A stretch of DNA of 64,000 nt, taken from positions 558,001 to 622,000 of the forward strand of contig CAVXHI010000002.1 in the NCBI GenBank assembly GCA_963761655.1. The letters are read 5' to 3'. Shown here in pieces: positions 19,270-28,600 of this stretch (positions within the stretch are counted from its first letter, which is position 1; every line of letters begins with the position of its first letter). The DNA comes from RYN-122 sp963761655 (GTDB lineage Bacteria; Actinomycetota; Actinomycetes; Mycobacteriales; SCTD01). The notes under the pieces are model-generated. The model was not told the origin of the DNA. It did not search any database and saw only the letters and a list, made by a program, of their open reading frames with translations. The position numbers and the translations under genes are program-made.

Positions 19270-20328
19270 TCAGCCGGTGCCGCGCGCCCCCGGCACCAGG
19301 GCCCGCACGACCTCCACGGCGCGGCTGGGGAACGTCCGGGGTCGCAGCACGGGCGTGTCGGCGCCCTGGCGGCGGCCCATCGCCTCGACCGTCTCGACGA
19401 GGGCGTCGGCCGCGGAGTGCGTCGGGGTCCAGCCGAGGACCTCGCGGGCCCTCGTGGTGTCCATGAGCGGCGTCAGGCGGCCGAGGTCCACCCAGCCCGG
19501 GTCGGTCGGCTGCAGGTGCAGGCGCCAGGTGACGTCGACCAGGGCGCGCACCAGGCCGGCCGGCAGCGGCAGCTGCCTCGCCGACAGGGCGGCGGCCATC
19601 GTGTCGGCGTCCAGGACGGGCTCCCCGGCGATGTTGAACGCCCCGGTCACCGGCGTCGTCGCGGCGAGCAGGAAGGCCTTGGCGGCGTCCTCGGCGTGCA
19701 CGGCCGGTATGGCCAGCCGGTCGACCTTGGGGACCACCGGCAGCAGCGAGCGGCGGACGAGGGACTGCGGCACGAACGGGCCGAGGAAGTACCGGGCGAG
19801 GGCGCTGGCGGCGTTGCCCTGCAGCACGATGCCGGGGCGGATCCGGACGACCCGGCGTTCCGGGTGCTCGCGCTCGAGGACGTCGAGCATCCGCTCGACC
19901 TGGGCCTTGTGACGGCTGTACGTCGACGACGAGATGCCCTGGGTCGGGTGGTCCTCGGTGACGCGGGGGGACTTCGGGCCGGGGGAGTACGCCCCGACCG
20001 ACGACGCCTGCACGAAGGCCGGCACCCCCTCGGCGACGACGGCGTCGATCAGCCGCTGCGTGCCGACGATGTTGACCCGGTGCATCTCGTCCGGGTCGTG
20101 GGCCGGCTGGAGCAGGAAGGCCAGGTGGACGACGACGTCGGCACCGCGGACGAGCGGCGCGAGGTCGCCCTCGGCGAGGTCGACGGAGGTCCACTCGACG
20201 CGGGCGTCGCGGTCGGCGGGGAGCCGACGGGCGAGGCCGGCGACGGAGGTGACGTCGGGGGAGGCGAGCAGCTGGGGCAGGAGCCGCGAACCGACGTTGC
20301 CGGTCGCGCCTGTGACGAGGATGCGCAT
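19270..20328 (-). CDS. NAD-dependent epimerase/SDR family protein
   Basis: A 352-residue extended SDR. MRILVTGATGNVGSRLLPQL is the nucleotide-binding GxxGxxG motif. VDLAEGDLAPLVRGADVVVH then HLAFLLQPAHDPDEMHRVN follow. The active site has Ser in QASSVGAY and the YxxxK motif in STYSRHKAQVERML. The C-terminal part resembles NAD-dependent epimerases/dehydratases with a final GWTPTHSAADALVETVEAMG element. Substrate unknown. The ATG at 20328 lies only 17 bp after the treZ stop, so transcription through treZ is likely. Confidence 0.85.
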   Translation of the reverse strand: MRILVTGATGNVGSRLLPQLLASPDVTSVAGLARRLPADRDARVEWTSVDLAEGDLAPLVRGADVVVHLAFLLQPAHDPDEMHRVNIVGTQRLIDAVVAEGVPAFVQASSVGAYSPGPKSPRVTEDHPTQGISSSTYSRHKAQVERMLDVLEREHPERRVVRIRPGIVLQGNAASALARYFLGPFVPQSLVRRSLLPVVPKVDRLAIPAVHAEDAAKAFLLAATTPVTGAFNIAGEPVLDADTMAAALSARQLPLPAGLVRALVDVTWRLHLQPTDPGWVDLGRLTPLMDTTRAREVLGWTPTHSAADALVETVEAMGRRQGADTPVLRPRTFPSRAVEVVRALVPGARGTG

Positions 20329-20345
20329 GCCCTGTCCCTGCCCCG

Positions 20346-22079
20346 TCAGAGCAGCTCCAGCACCACCACGGACTCGCCGTCCGTCTCGACCCGGCCCTCG
20401 CCGAAGCTGAAGCCGGGCGACGACGACACCAGGACCTGCACGGGCGTGCCCGGCAGGGGGACCGCCTGTCGCGCCGCGCCGAGGTTGCAGGCCACGGCCA
20501 CCGCCCCGCGCCGGACCACGAGCCAGCGGCCGTCGTCGTCGAAGGTCACGCTGGTCCGGTCGCGCCGGCCGTCGGACAGCTCGGGCCGCGCCTTCCGGAG
20601 CGCGAGGAGGGAGCGGGTCCAGGCCAGCAGCGCCTGCGCCCGCGGGTCGTCCAGCTCGGACCAGTCGAGCGTGGAGTCCTGGAACGTCTGCAGGCTCTGC
20701 GGGTCGGGGATCTCCTCGGTGGACCAGCCGTGCGAGGCGAACTCGGCCCGGCGCCCCTTGCGCACGGCCTCCCCCAGCTCGCCCTCGTGGTCGGAGAAGA
20801 ACTGCCAGGGGGTCCGGGCGCCCCACTCCTCGCCCATGAACAGCATCGGGGTGAAGGGGCTGGTCAGCACCAGGGCTGCCCCGACCTTCAGCAGGCCGTC
20901 CGAGAGGGTGGCGCTGATCCGGTCGCCGACGGCCCGGTTGCCGATCTGGTCGTGGTCCTGCAGGTAGACGACGAACCGGTGCCCGGGCACGGTCGCCGGC
21001 ACGGGCCGGCCGTGGGTGCGCTCCCGGAAGCTGCTCCAGGAGCCGTCGTGCAGGAACGCGCCGGTGAGCGTCTTGGCCAGGGCGGTCAGGCCGCCGAAGT
21101 CGCCGTAGTAGCCGGACAGCTCGCCGGTGAGGTTGGCGTGCAGGGCGTGGTGGACGTCGTCGGCCCACTGGCCGTCGAGGCCGTAGCCCCCGGCCTCGCG
21201 GCTGCTGATCAGCCGGGCGTCGTTGAGGTCGCTCTCGGCGACGAGCCACAGCGGCTTCGACAGCTGGGCGCCCAGGGCCTCGACCTCGACGGCGAGCTCC
21301 TCCAGCAGGTGGGTCGCCCGCTCGTCGACCAGCGCGTGCACGGCGTCCAGGCGGAGCCCGTCGACGTGGTAGTCGCGCAGCCACATCAGCGCGTTGTCGA
21401 TGACGTACCGGCGGACGACGTCCGAGCCGGGGGTGTCGAGGTTGACGGCGGGGCCCCACGGAGTGGTGTGGGCCTCGGTCAGGTACGGCCCGAACTCCGG
21501 CAGGTAGTTCCCGGCCGGACCGAGGTGGTTGTAGACGACGTCCATGACGACGCCCAGGCCGCGGGCGTGGCAGGCGTCGACGAAGCGCTTGAGCCCCTCC
21601 GGGCCGCCGTAGGGGGCGTGCACCGCGTACCAGGCGACGCCGTCGTAGCCCCAGCCGCGGTCGCCGGCGAAGGCGTTGCAGGGCAGCAGCTCCACCGCGC
21701 CGACGCCGAGCTCGACGAGGTGGTCCAGGCGGGCGACGGCGCTGTCGAAGGTGCCCTCGGGCGTGAAGGTCCCGACGTGGAGCTCGTACAGGGTGGCGCC
21801 GGGCAGCGGCAGGCCGCGCCACTGCTGGTCGGTCCAGGCGAAGGCGTCGTGGTCGACCAGCCGCGACGGCCCGTGGACGCCGTGCGGCTGCCAGGCGCTG
21901 CGGGGGTCGGGCCGGGGGTCTCCGCCGTCGAGGACGAAGGCGTAGTCGAGCGCCTCGTCGGCCGGAGCCAGGTCGGTCTGCCACCAGCCGGCCCCGGACG
22001 CGGTCATCGGACGGCGGTCGTCGCCGATCTGGAGCTCGACGGTCGAGGGCTTCGGGGCCCACACGCGCAGGGTCGTCAT
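20346..22079 (-). CDS. treZ: Malto-oligosyltrehalose trehalohydrolase
   Basis: TreZ releases trehalose from the maltooligosyl-trehalose made by TreY. This 577-residue protein has an N-terminal carbohydrate-binding domain (TLRVWAPKPSTVELQIGDD) and then a GH13 barrel. Diagnostic pieces are TLYELHVGTFTPEGTFDSA, VVMDVVYNHLGPAGNYLPEF, the nucleophile in YHVDGLRLDAVHALVDE (about residue 241), the acid/base in LWLVAESDLNDARLI (about 280) and the third acid in VVYLQDHDQIGNRAVGD (about 376). The length matches the family. The start is ATG 22079. It belongs with treY and glgX just upstream, although phoD interrupts the series. Confidence 0.93.
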   Translation of the reverse strand: MTTLRVWAPKPSTVELQIGDDRRPMTASGAGWWQTDLAPADEALDYAFVLDGGDPRPDPRSAWQPHGVHGPSRLVDHDAFAWTDQQWRGLPLPGATLYELHVGTFTPEGTFDSAVARLDHLVELGVGAVELLPCNAFAGDRGWGYDGVAWYAVHAPYGGPEGLKRFVDACHARGLGVVMDVVYNHLGPAGNYLPEFGPYLTEAHTTPWGPAVNLDTPGSDVVRRYVIDNALMWLRDYHVDGLRLDAVHALVDERATHLLEELAVEVEALGAQLSKPLWLVAESDLNDARLISSREAGGYGLDGQWADDVHHALHANLTGELSGYYGDFGGLTALAKTLTGAFLHDGSWSSFRERTHGRPVPATVPGHRFVVYLQDHDQIGNRAVGDRISATLSDGLLKVGAALVLTSPFTPMLFMGEEWGARTPWQFFSDHEGELGEAVRKGRRAEFASHGWSTEEIPDPQSLQTFQDSTLDWSELDDPRAQALLAWTRSLLALRKARPELSDGRRDRTSVTFDDDGRWLVVRRGAVAVACNLGAARQAVPLPGTPVQVLVSSSPGFSFGEGRVETDGESVVVLELL

Positions 22080-22119
22080 GCGCAGCCCCCTGCCCTGCGC
22101 AGGCCCTGCGACACGCCCT

Positions 22120-23991
22120 CTAAGGAGCGCCGTCCCCGCGGAGCCGCCGCCGGAGCAGGGCAGCGCCTCCGGCGAGCAGGGCTGCGGCGGCCGCGGCCCG
22201 GGTGCCGCTGCCGGTGGAGGGCAGGCCCTGGCCCGCCGGCCGCGACCCGGCCGGCGCCCGGCTGGGCGAGGGGGCCGGCGTCGCCCCCGTCCGGACCACC
22301 GCGGGAGCGGGCGCGGCAGCTGGGCGACCGGGCCTGGCCGAGGTCTGCGGGCCACCGGCCGACAGGGAGTTCGCCCCGCGACGGACCTGCCAGGTCGCGT
22401 CGAGGCGCTGCGTGCCGCCCCGTTCGGCCAGCGTCGAGACGAACAGGTACTCCGCCTGCACCCGGTCCCTCGTCACGTCGACGAGCGTCCAGCCGTTGCT
22501 GTCCAGCTCGACGTACTTCGTGCTCGGGTTCTGCTGCATCAGGCTGCGCTCCAGCGCGATCGACGTCGTCCGGGGCGGGGAGCCGAAGGTCTCGTCGAAG
22601 TTGCTGCTGGTCACCGACGTCGTCACGAACTCGACCGCGGCCGGCGGGGTGAGGACGTCGAACGGGTCCTCGGTGAGGTCGTTGGCGAAGGAGGCGTGGA
22701 TGTCGCCGGTCAGCACGACGACGTCGGAGGTGCGGGAGGACCGCAGGAAGCCGAGCAGCCGGTCGCGCTCGGCCTCGTAGCCGTCCCAGATGTCGGTCGC
22801 CAGGTTCGCGCCCTCGGTCGGTGCCCCGGCCTGGCCGATCGCTGCCAGGGCCCGGGAGACGTCCGCCGGCAGGTCCTGCGCCTTGAGCTGGCTGACCAGG
22901 ACCTGGTTGAGGAGCAGCTTCCACTGCGCCGGCGACCCCGCGAGCCGCTGCTCGATGAACCGGCGCTGGGTCGGGGAGTACATCTGCCGGGCCGGGTCGG
23001 CGGACCGCGGGTCGGTGCTGAACAGCTCGCCGTCGTTCTGGGCCCCCTCCAGCTGCTTGCTCCGGCCCTCGAGCCGGGTGTCGATGACGACCATCTCGAC
23101 GAGGTCGCCGTAGGGCAGTGCCCGGTAGATGCGGGAGGGGTCGCCCGCGACGGGGAGCCGCAGGGGCATCCACTCGTCGTAGGCGCGCTGGGCCGCGGCC
23201 TTCCGCACGGAGAACGGGCCGTCGCGCTCGGGCTCGTGCCGGTTCGCGCCGTCGACCCAGGCGTTGTTCGCCGACTCGTGGTCGTCCCAGGTCGCGACCA
23301 TCGGGTGCTGCTGGTGCAGCCGCTGCAGGTCCGGGTCGGTCTTGTAGAGGGCGTGCCGCGTCCGGTACTCCGCCAGCGTGCGGGTCTCGTCCCGGTCGTC
23401 GAGGGGGCGCACCGGCTCGTCGCGCTGGGGCTCCTCGTACAGGTAGTCACCGAGGTGCAGCACGACGTCGACGTCGGCCTCGGCCATCCGCGCGTAGGCG
23501 TTGAAGAAGCCCTGGTCGTACTTGGCGCAGGAGGTCACGGCGAACCGGAGCCGCTCGACCGCCTGCCCGCGGGCCGGCGCCGTGAGGGTCCGGCCGACCA
23601 TGGAGCGGACGCCGCGCGCCTCGAACGCGTAGTAGTACGTCGTGCGCGGCTGCAGCCCGGCGACGTCGACCTTCACGCAGTGGTCCCGCGCCGGGCCCGC
23701 CGTCGTCGTCCCGGTCCGCACGACCCGGCGCATCGCCGGGTCGAGCGCGACCGTCCACCGCACGGGCACGGTGCCGGTGCCGTCCACCCGGGTCCAGAGC
23801 ACGACCCGGTCGGCCAGCGGGTCGCCGCTCGCGACCCCGTGCAGGAACGGCGCGAGCCGCCGGTCCGCCACGGCGTCGGCGAGGGCCCGGACGGGGCGGA
23901 GCGGCAGTGCGGCCGCCGCTCCCGCCGCTCCCGCCGCGAGGGTGCCCGCGAGGAAGCGGCGGCGGTCGAGGTCGGTCTCAGGCGTGTCCAC
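22120..23991 (-). CDS. phoD: Tat-exported, LPXTG-anchored PhoD-type alkaline phosphatase
   Basis: PhoD enzymes are extracellular Ca/Fe-dependent phosphodiesterases/phosphomonoesterases. This 623-residue protein has a Tat signal (DLDRRRFLAGTLAAGAAGAA), the PhoD_N domain (about 45-140) and a metallophosphatase core with HLGDYLYEEP (about 180), TWDDHESANN (about 237) and VVVLTGDIHASFAND (about 428). Its tail is unusual: after a Pro/Ala-rich linker it ends GLPSTGSGTR, a hydrophobic helix (AAAAAALLAGGAALL) and RRRLRGDG, a sortase cell-wall sorting signal. It should therefore be exported folded and covalently wall-linked. It sits between treY and treZ on the same strand, with 40-bp gaps. Confidence 0.9.
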   Translation of the reverse strand: MDTPETDLDRRRFLAGTLAAGAAGAAAALPLRPVRALADAVADRRLAPFLHGVASGDPLADRVVLWTRVDGTGTVPVRWTVALDPAMRRVVRTGTTTAGPARDHCVKVDVAGLQPRTTYYYAFEARGVRSMVGRTLTAPARGQAVERLRFAVTSCAKYDQGFFNAYARMAEADVDVVLHLGDYLYEEPQRDEPVRPLDDRDETRTLAEYRTRHALYKTDPDLQRLHQQHPMVATWDDHESANNAWVDGANRHEPERDGPFSVRKAAAQRAYDEWMPLRLPVAGDPSRIYRALPYGDLVEMVVIDTRLEGRSKQLEGAQNDGELFSTDPRSADPARQMYSPTQRRFIEQRLAGSPAQWKLLLNQVLVSQLKAQDLPADVSRALAAIGQAGAPTEGANLATDIWDGYEAERDRLLGFLRSSRTSDVVVLTGDIHASFANDLTEDPFDVLTPPAAVEFVTTSVTSSNFDETFGSPPRTTSIALERSLMQQNPSTKYVELDSNGWTLVDVTRDRVQAEYLFVSTLAERGGTQRLDATWQVRRGANSLSAGGPQTSARPGRPAAAPAPAVVRTGATPAPSPSRAPAGSRPAGQGLPSTGSGTRAAAAAALLAGGAALLRRRLRGDGAP

Positions 23992-24033
23992 GGGGGCAGC
24001 CTGACACCTCCGGGTGGCCGGGAGGTGACGTCC

Positions 24034-26413
24034 TCAGGCGCGGACCAGCAGGGCGGCGCCCCGGCCGCCGAGGACGGCCTCGAGCCGGGCACTGCCGGTG
24101 TGGTCGCCCCCGCCGAGCAGGTCGCGCCAGGTCCCCTCGGGCAGGACGACGACGTCGTCGCCCCAGCCGTCGCGCTCGACCGCGACCGCGCGGGTGCAGG
24201 CCACGGTCACGACCTCGCCCGAGCGGGCGAAGGCGACGGCGCGGCCGCCCGCGTCGAGACCCTCGTAGGCCGCTCCGGCGAGGAACACCTCCGGCCGGTC
24301 CCGGCGCAGCCGCAGCGCGGTCGCGACGAGGCGCAGCTTGGGGTCCGCCTGCTCGAGGGCGGCCAACCCCTGGCGGCGGACGTCGTAGTCCACGGGCCGC
24401 CGGTTGTCGGGGTCGACCAGCGAGAGGTCCGGCAGCTCGGTGCCCTGGTAGACGTCCGCGACGCCCGGCATCGTCAGCTGCACCAGCTTCTGGGCCAGCA
24501 GGGTCTGCTGCCACGACGGCGCGAGCCGGTCCACGAACGCCTCGACCTCGGCCACGACCTCGGCGTCGTCCAGCACGGCGCGGACGAACGCCTGCGTCTG
24601 CTCGTCGAACTCCGGCACCGGGTCGACCCAGGAGGTCGACGCCTTGGCCTCGCGGGTGGCCTTCTCGACGTAGGCGACGGCGCGGTCGGCCGTCAGCGGC
24701 CAGGCGCCGACGACGGTCTGCAGCAGCAGCTGCTCGGTGGCGCGGTCGGGCCCGACCTCGCCCCGGTGGCGCCCGAGCAGCGGCTGCACCCGGACCACGA
24801 AGGCGCCCCACTCCTCGGCGCACTGGGACAGCAGGACCAGGCGGGCCCGGACGTCCTCCGAGCGCTTGGTGTCATGGGTGGACAGCGCGGTCATCGAGAC
24901 CGGCCAGTGCTCCTGCTGGAAGGACGCCGCGCCGTCGAACTCCGCGACCGTGACGCCGAAGTGCCCCGGGTCGCCCCCGACCTCGTTGAGCGCCGTGAGC
25001 CGGAGGTAGCGGTAGAAGGCGGTGTCCTCGACGCCCTTGGCCATGACCGGGCCGCAGGTCTGCTGGAACCGGGTGACGAACTCCCGGGCCGCGGGGCTGT
25101 CGGGGACCTCCGCGAGGGCGAGCCTCACCACGAGGTCGATCTCGTCGGCCCGGTCCGGGCGGGCGGCGCGGGCCCCGGCCGCCGCGTGCTCGACCTGCTC
25201 GCGGGCGGTGTCGCCGGCGGGACCCGTGGGGGGCAGGTACGCGCGGTAGACGTCGAAGGCTGCCAGCACCTCGACGAGCGCCTCGCGCAGGCCGCGACGG
25301 GTCGTGTCGCGCAGCACGGGGTCGACCGCGCAGGCGCGGACGGCGACCTCGACGAGCCGCTCGACCTCGGCCACGAGGACCTGCGACAGCACGAGGTGCT
25401 TCGTCTCGTCGACCGTCTCCAGGTAGGACAGGCTGCTGCCCGTGGTGCTCGTCCAGAGGTCGGTCAGCGGCTGCTCGCCCGCGGGGTCGACGAACAGGCC
25501 GAGGACCCGGTTGAGGGCGTCGTAGCCGGTGGTGCCCGCGGTCCGCCAGGTGTCGGGCAGCTCCTCCCCGGGCTCGAGGATCTTCTCGACGACGACCCAC
25601 GAGCCGGCCGTCTGCTCGGCCAGCCGGGCGAGGTAGCCCTCGGGGTCCGCGAGGCCGTCGGGGTGGTCGATGCGCAGACCGTCGAGGACGCCGTCGCGGA
25701 CCTGCTGCACGATCAGCGCGTGGGTCGCGTCGAAGACGGCCGGCTCCTCGACCCGCACCCCGGCCAGGGTCGTGACGTCGAAGAAGCGCCGGTAGTCGAG
25801 CTCGTCGACGGCGACCCGCCAGTGGCAGAGCCGGTAGTGCTGGCGCTCGAGGGTGGCGAGGACGTCGCCGTCGACGCGGGTGCCGGGGGCGATCGGCACC
25901 TCGTGGTCGTAGTACCGGATCCGGTCCTCGAGCAGCTCGAGCTCGTCGAGGCACTCGCCCAGCGGCGACCCGAGGACGGGGACGAGGACCTTGCCCGGGT
26001 TGTCGGGGGAGTCCCACTCGACGTCGAACCAGGAGCCGTAGGGGCCGTCGCGGCCGTCGCGCAGCAGGCCCCACCACGCCTCGTTCTGCGACTCAGGCTC
26101 GCGACACCGCGACGTGGTTCGGGACGACGTCGAGCAGCATGCCGAGCCCCGCGGCCCCCACCGCCTCGACGAGCCGGCCGAAGGCCTCCTGGCCGCCGAG
26201 CTCGGCGTTCAGGCGGTCGTGCGCCACGACGTCGTAGCCGTGCATCGACCCGGGCGCGGCCTGCAGGTACGGGGAGCAGTACAGGTGCGTGACCCCGAGG
26301 TCGGCGAGGTAGGGCACGACCGCGGCGGCGTCGTCGAAGGTGAAGCCGGCGTGGAGCTGCACCCGGTAGGTGGAGACGGGGACCGGGCGGCCGGGGGCGG
26401 GCAGGTGGGGCAC
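24034..26413 (-). CDS. treY: Malto-oligosyltrehalose synthase (one frameshift)
   Basis: TreY converts the reducing end of maltodextrins to a trehalosyl end. The protein is about 793 residues long, as expected. The N-terminus reads VSTYRVQLHAGFTFDDAAAV, YCSPYLQAAPGSMHGYDVV and MLLDVVPNHVAVS. An extra base then shifts the frame at about 26093-26100; removing one A restores SRPESQNEAWWGLL and the rest. Catalytic regions follow: DGLRIDHPDGLADPEGYLAR (about residue 246), SWVVVEKILEPGEELP and STHDTKRSEDVRARL. The C-terminal domain is intact. The gene is very likely functional in the organism. The start is GTG 26413; a later GTG at VSTYRV is also possible. Confidence 0.9.
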
Positions 26414-26434
26414 GGGGAGGTCCGATCAGCAGAC

Positions 26435-26470
26435 GGCGGGGCGGGAGAGGGCTACCCCTCCCGCCCCGCC
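26435..26470 (-). terminator. Hairpin between glgX and treY
   Basis: A 13-bp GC-rich stem (26435-26447 with 26458-26470) and a 10-nt loop lie between the end of glgX (26489) and the start of treY (26413). It may terminate or attenuate the glgX transcript, leaving treY with a separate or reduced level of expression. Confidence 0.65.
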
Positions 26471-26488
26471 GCAGTCGCACGCGCCGGT

Positions 26489-28600
26489 CTAGAACACCTT
26501 GCGGAGCACCAGCACCGAGCGGGCCTCGACCGGCACGGCCTCCCCGGTCTTGACCGACCGGGCGTCCGCGTCGTCCAGCATCGGGGCGTGCGTGTCGATC
26601 GCGACCTCCCAGCGCTCTCCCGCACCGAGGTCCGGGAGGGTGAAGTCGATGGGCTCGTGGTGGCCGTTGAACAGCAGGAAGAACGAGTCGTCGGTGACCG
26701 GCTCGCCGCGCACGTCGGGCTCGCGGATCCCCTCGCCGTTGAGGAAGACCGCCACGGACTTGGCGTAGCCCGAGTCCCAGTCCTCGTCGCTCATCCACTC
26801 GCCGGCCGGGGTGAACCAGCCGATGTCCTCGATGGTGCTGCCCTTGACGACGCGCCCGCGGAAGTGACGGCGCCGGCGGAACACCGGGTGGTCGTGGCGG
26901 AGCTTCACGAGCTTGGCGGTGAAGTCGGACAGGACCTCGAAGTCCTTGGCCCGCTCCCAGTCGATCCAGGCGATCTCGCTGTCCTGGGCGTAGACGTTGT
27001 TGTTGCCGCCCTGGGTGCGACCGAGCTCGTCGCCGTGCAGGACCATCGGGACGCCCTGGCTCAGGATCAGCGTGGTGAGGAAGTTGCGCTTCTGCTGCTC
27101 CCGCAGGGCGATGATGTCGAGGTCGTCGGTCTCGCCCTCGACGCCGCAGTTCCAGGAGCTGTTGTGGCTCTCGCCGTCGTTGCCGCCCTCGCCGTTGGCG
27201 TCGTTGTGCTTCTCGTTGTAGCTGACGAGGTCGTGCATCGTGAAGCCGTCGTGCGCCGTCACGAAGTTGATCGACGCGAACGGACGCCGGCCGTCCTGCT
27301 CGTAGAGGTCGGCGGACCCGGTCAGGCGTGAGGCGAACTCGGCCAGGGTCGCGTCCTCGCCGCGCCAGTAGTCGCGGGCGGTGTCGCGGAACTTGCCGTT
27401 CCACTCGGTCCACAGCGGCGGGAACTGCCCGACGTTGTAGCCGTTCTCGCCGATGTCCCAGGGCTCGGCGATGAGCTTCGCCTGGCTGACCACCGGGTCC
27501 TGCTGGACGAGGTCGAAGAACGCCGACAGGCGGTCGACCTCGTGGAACTGCCGGGCGAGCGAGCTCGCGAGGTCGAACCGGAAGCCGTCGACGTGCATCT
27601 CGGTGACCCAGTAGCGCAGCGAGTCCATGATCAGCTGCAGGACGTGGGGCGACTTCATCAGCAGCGTGTTGCCGGTGCCGGTGGTGTCGTAGTAGTGGCC
27701 CTGGTCGCCGTCGACGAGGCGGTAGTAGTTGGCGTTGTCGATGCCGCGGAACGACATCGTCGGGCCCATCTGGTTGCCCTCGGCCGTGTGGTTGTAGACG
27801 ACGTCGAGGATGACCTCGAGGCCCTCGGCGTGCAGGGCCTTGACCATGGCCTTGAACTCCTGCACCTGCTGGCCGCGCTGGCCCGAGGAGGAGTAGTCGT
27901 TGTGCGGGGCGAAGAAGCCGATCGTGTTGTAGCCCCAGTAGTTCTTCATCCCGCGGTCGGCCAGGTGGCTGTCGTGGACGAACTGGTGCACCGGCATGAG
28001 CTCGATCGCCGTGAAGCCGTGCTTCTTGTAGTGCTCGATCATCACCGGGTGCGCGAGGGCGGCGTACGAGCCGCGGATCTCCTCCGGGATGGCCGGGTGG
28101 GTCATCGTGAGGCCCTTGACGTGCGCCTCGTAGATGACGGTCTCGTTGTACGGGGTGCGCGGGTGGCGGTCGCTGTCCCAGTCGAAGAACGGGCTGATGA
28201 CCACGCTCTTGCTCATGTGCGGGCCGGAGTCCTCGTCGTTGAACGAGTCCTCGTCGCCCCAGGTGTAGCTGAAGCAGGGCTGGCCCCAGTCGATGTCGCC
28301 GTCGACCGCCTTGGCGTAGGGGTCGAGCAGCAGCTTGCTGGGGTTGCAGCGGTGCCCGTTCTCGGGCTCGTACGGACCGTGGACCCGGAAGCCGTAGCGC
28401 TGGCCGGGCCCGATGTTCGGCAGGTAGCCGTGGTAGACGAACGCGTCCCGCTCAGGCAGGTCGACGCGGGTCTCGACGCCGTCCTCGAACAGGCACAGCT
28501 CGACCCGGGTGGCGACCTCGGAGAACAGGGCGAAGTTGGTGCCGGTGCCGTCGTAGGTGGCGCCGAGCGGGTACGGGGAGCCGGGCCAGACGCGGCTCAC
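26489..28600 (-). CDS. glgX: Glycogen debranching enzyme GlgX
   Basis: GlgX removes alpha-1,6 branches from phosphorylase-limited glycogen, feeding the TreY/TreZ route. The 703-residue protein starts SRVWPGSPYPLGATYDGTGT, the CBM48 domain of isoamylase-type enzymes. Barrel motifs follow: VILDVVYNHTAEGNQMGPTM, the nucleophile in MHVDGFRFDLASSLARQ (about residue 340), the acid/base in LIAEPWDIGENGYNVGQFPP (about 375) and VTAHDGFTMHDLVSYNEKHN. Length and motifs match the family throughout. Its ATG overlaps the stop of the upstream baeRF gene by 4 bp. Confidence 0.94.
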   Translation of the reverse strand: MSRVWPGSPYPLGATYDGTGTNFALFSEVATRVELCLFEDGVETRVDLPERDAFVYHGYLPNIGPGQRYGFRVHGPYEPENGHRCNPSKLLLDPYAKAVDGDIDWGQPCFSYTWGDEDSFNDEDSGPHMSKSVVISPFFDWDSDRHPRTPYNETVIYEAHVKGLTMTHPAIPEEIRGSYAALAHPVMIEHYKKHGFTAIELMPVHQFVHDSHLADRGMKNYWGYNTIGFFAPHNDYSSSGQRGQQVQEFKAMVKALHAEGLEVILDVVYNHTAEGNQMGPTMSFRGIDNANYYRLVDGDQGHYYDTTGTGNTLLMKSPHVLQLIMDSLRYWVTEMHVDGFRFDLASSLARQFHEVDRLSAFFDLVQQDPVVSQAKLIAEPWDIGENGYNVGQFPPLWTEWNGKFRDTARDYWRGEDATLAEFASRLTGSADLYEQDGRRPFASINFVTAHDGFTMHDLVSYNEKHNDANGEGGNDGESHNSSWNCGVEGETDDLDIIALREQQKRNFLTTLILSQGVPMVLHGDELGRTQGGNNNVYAQDSEIAWIDWERAKDFEVLSDFTAKLVKLRHDHPVFRRRRHFRGRVVKGSTIEDIGWFTPAGEWMSDEDWDSGYAKSVAVFLNGEGIREPDVRGEPVTDDSFFLLFNGHHEPIDFTLPDLGAGERWEVAIDTHAPMLDDADARSVKTGEAVPVEARSVLVLRKVF

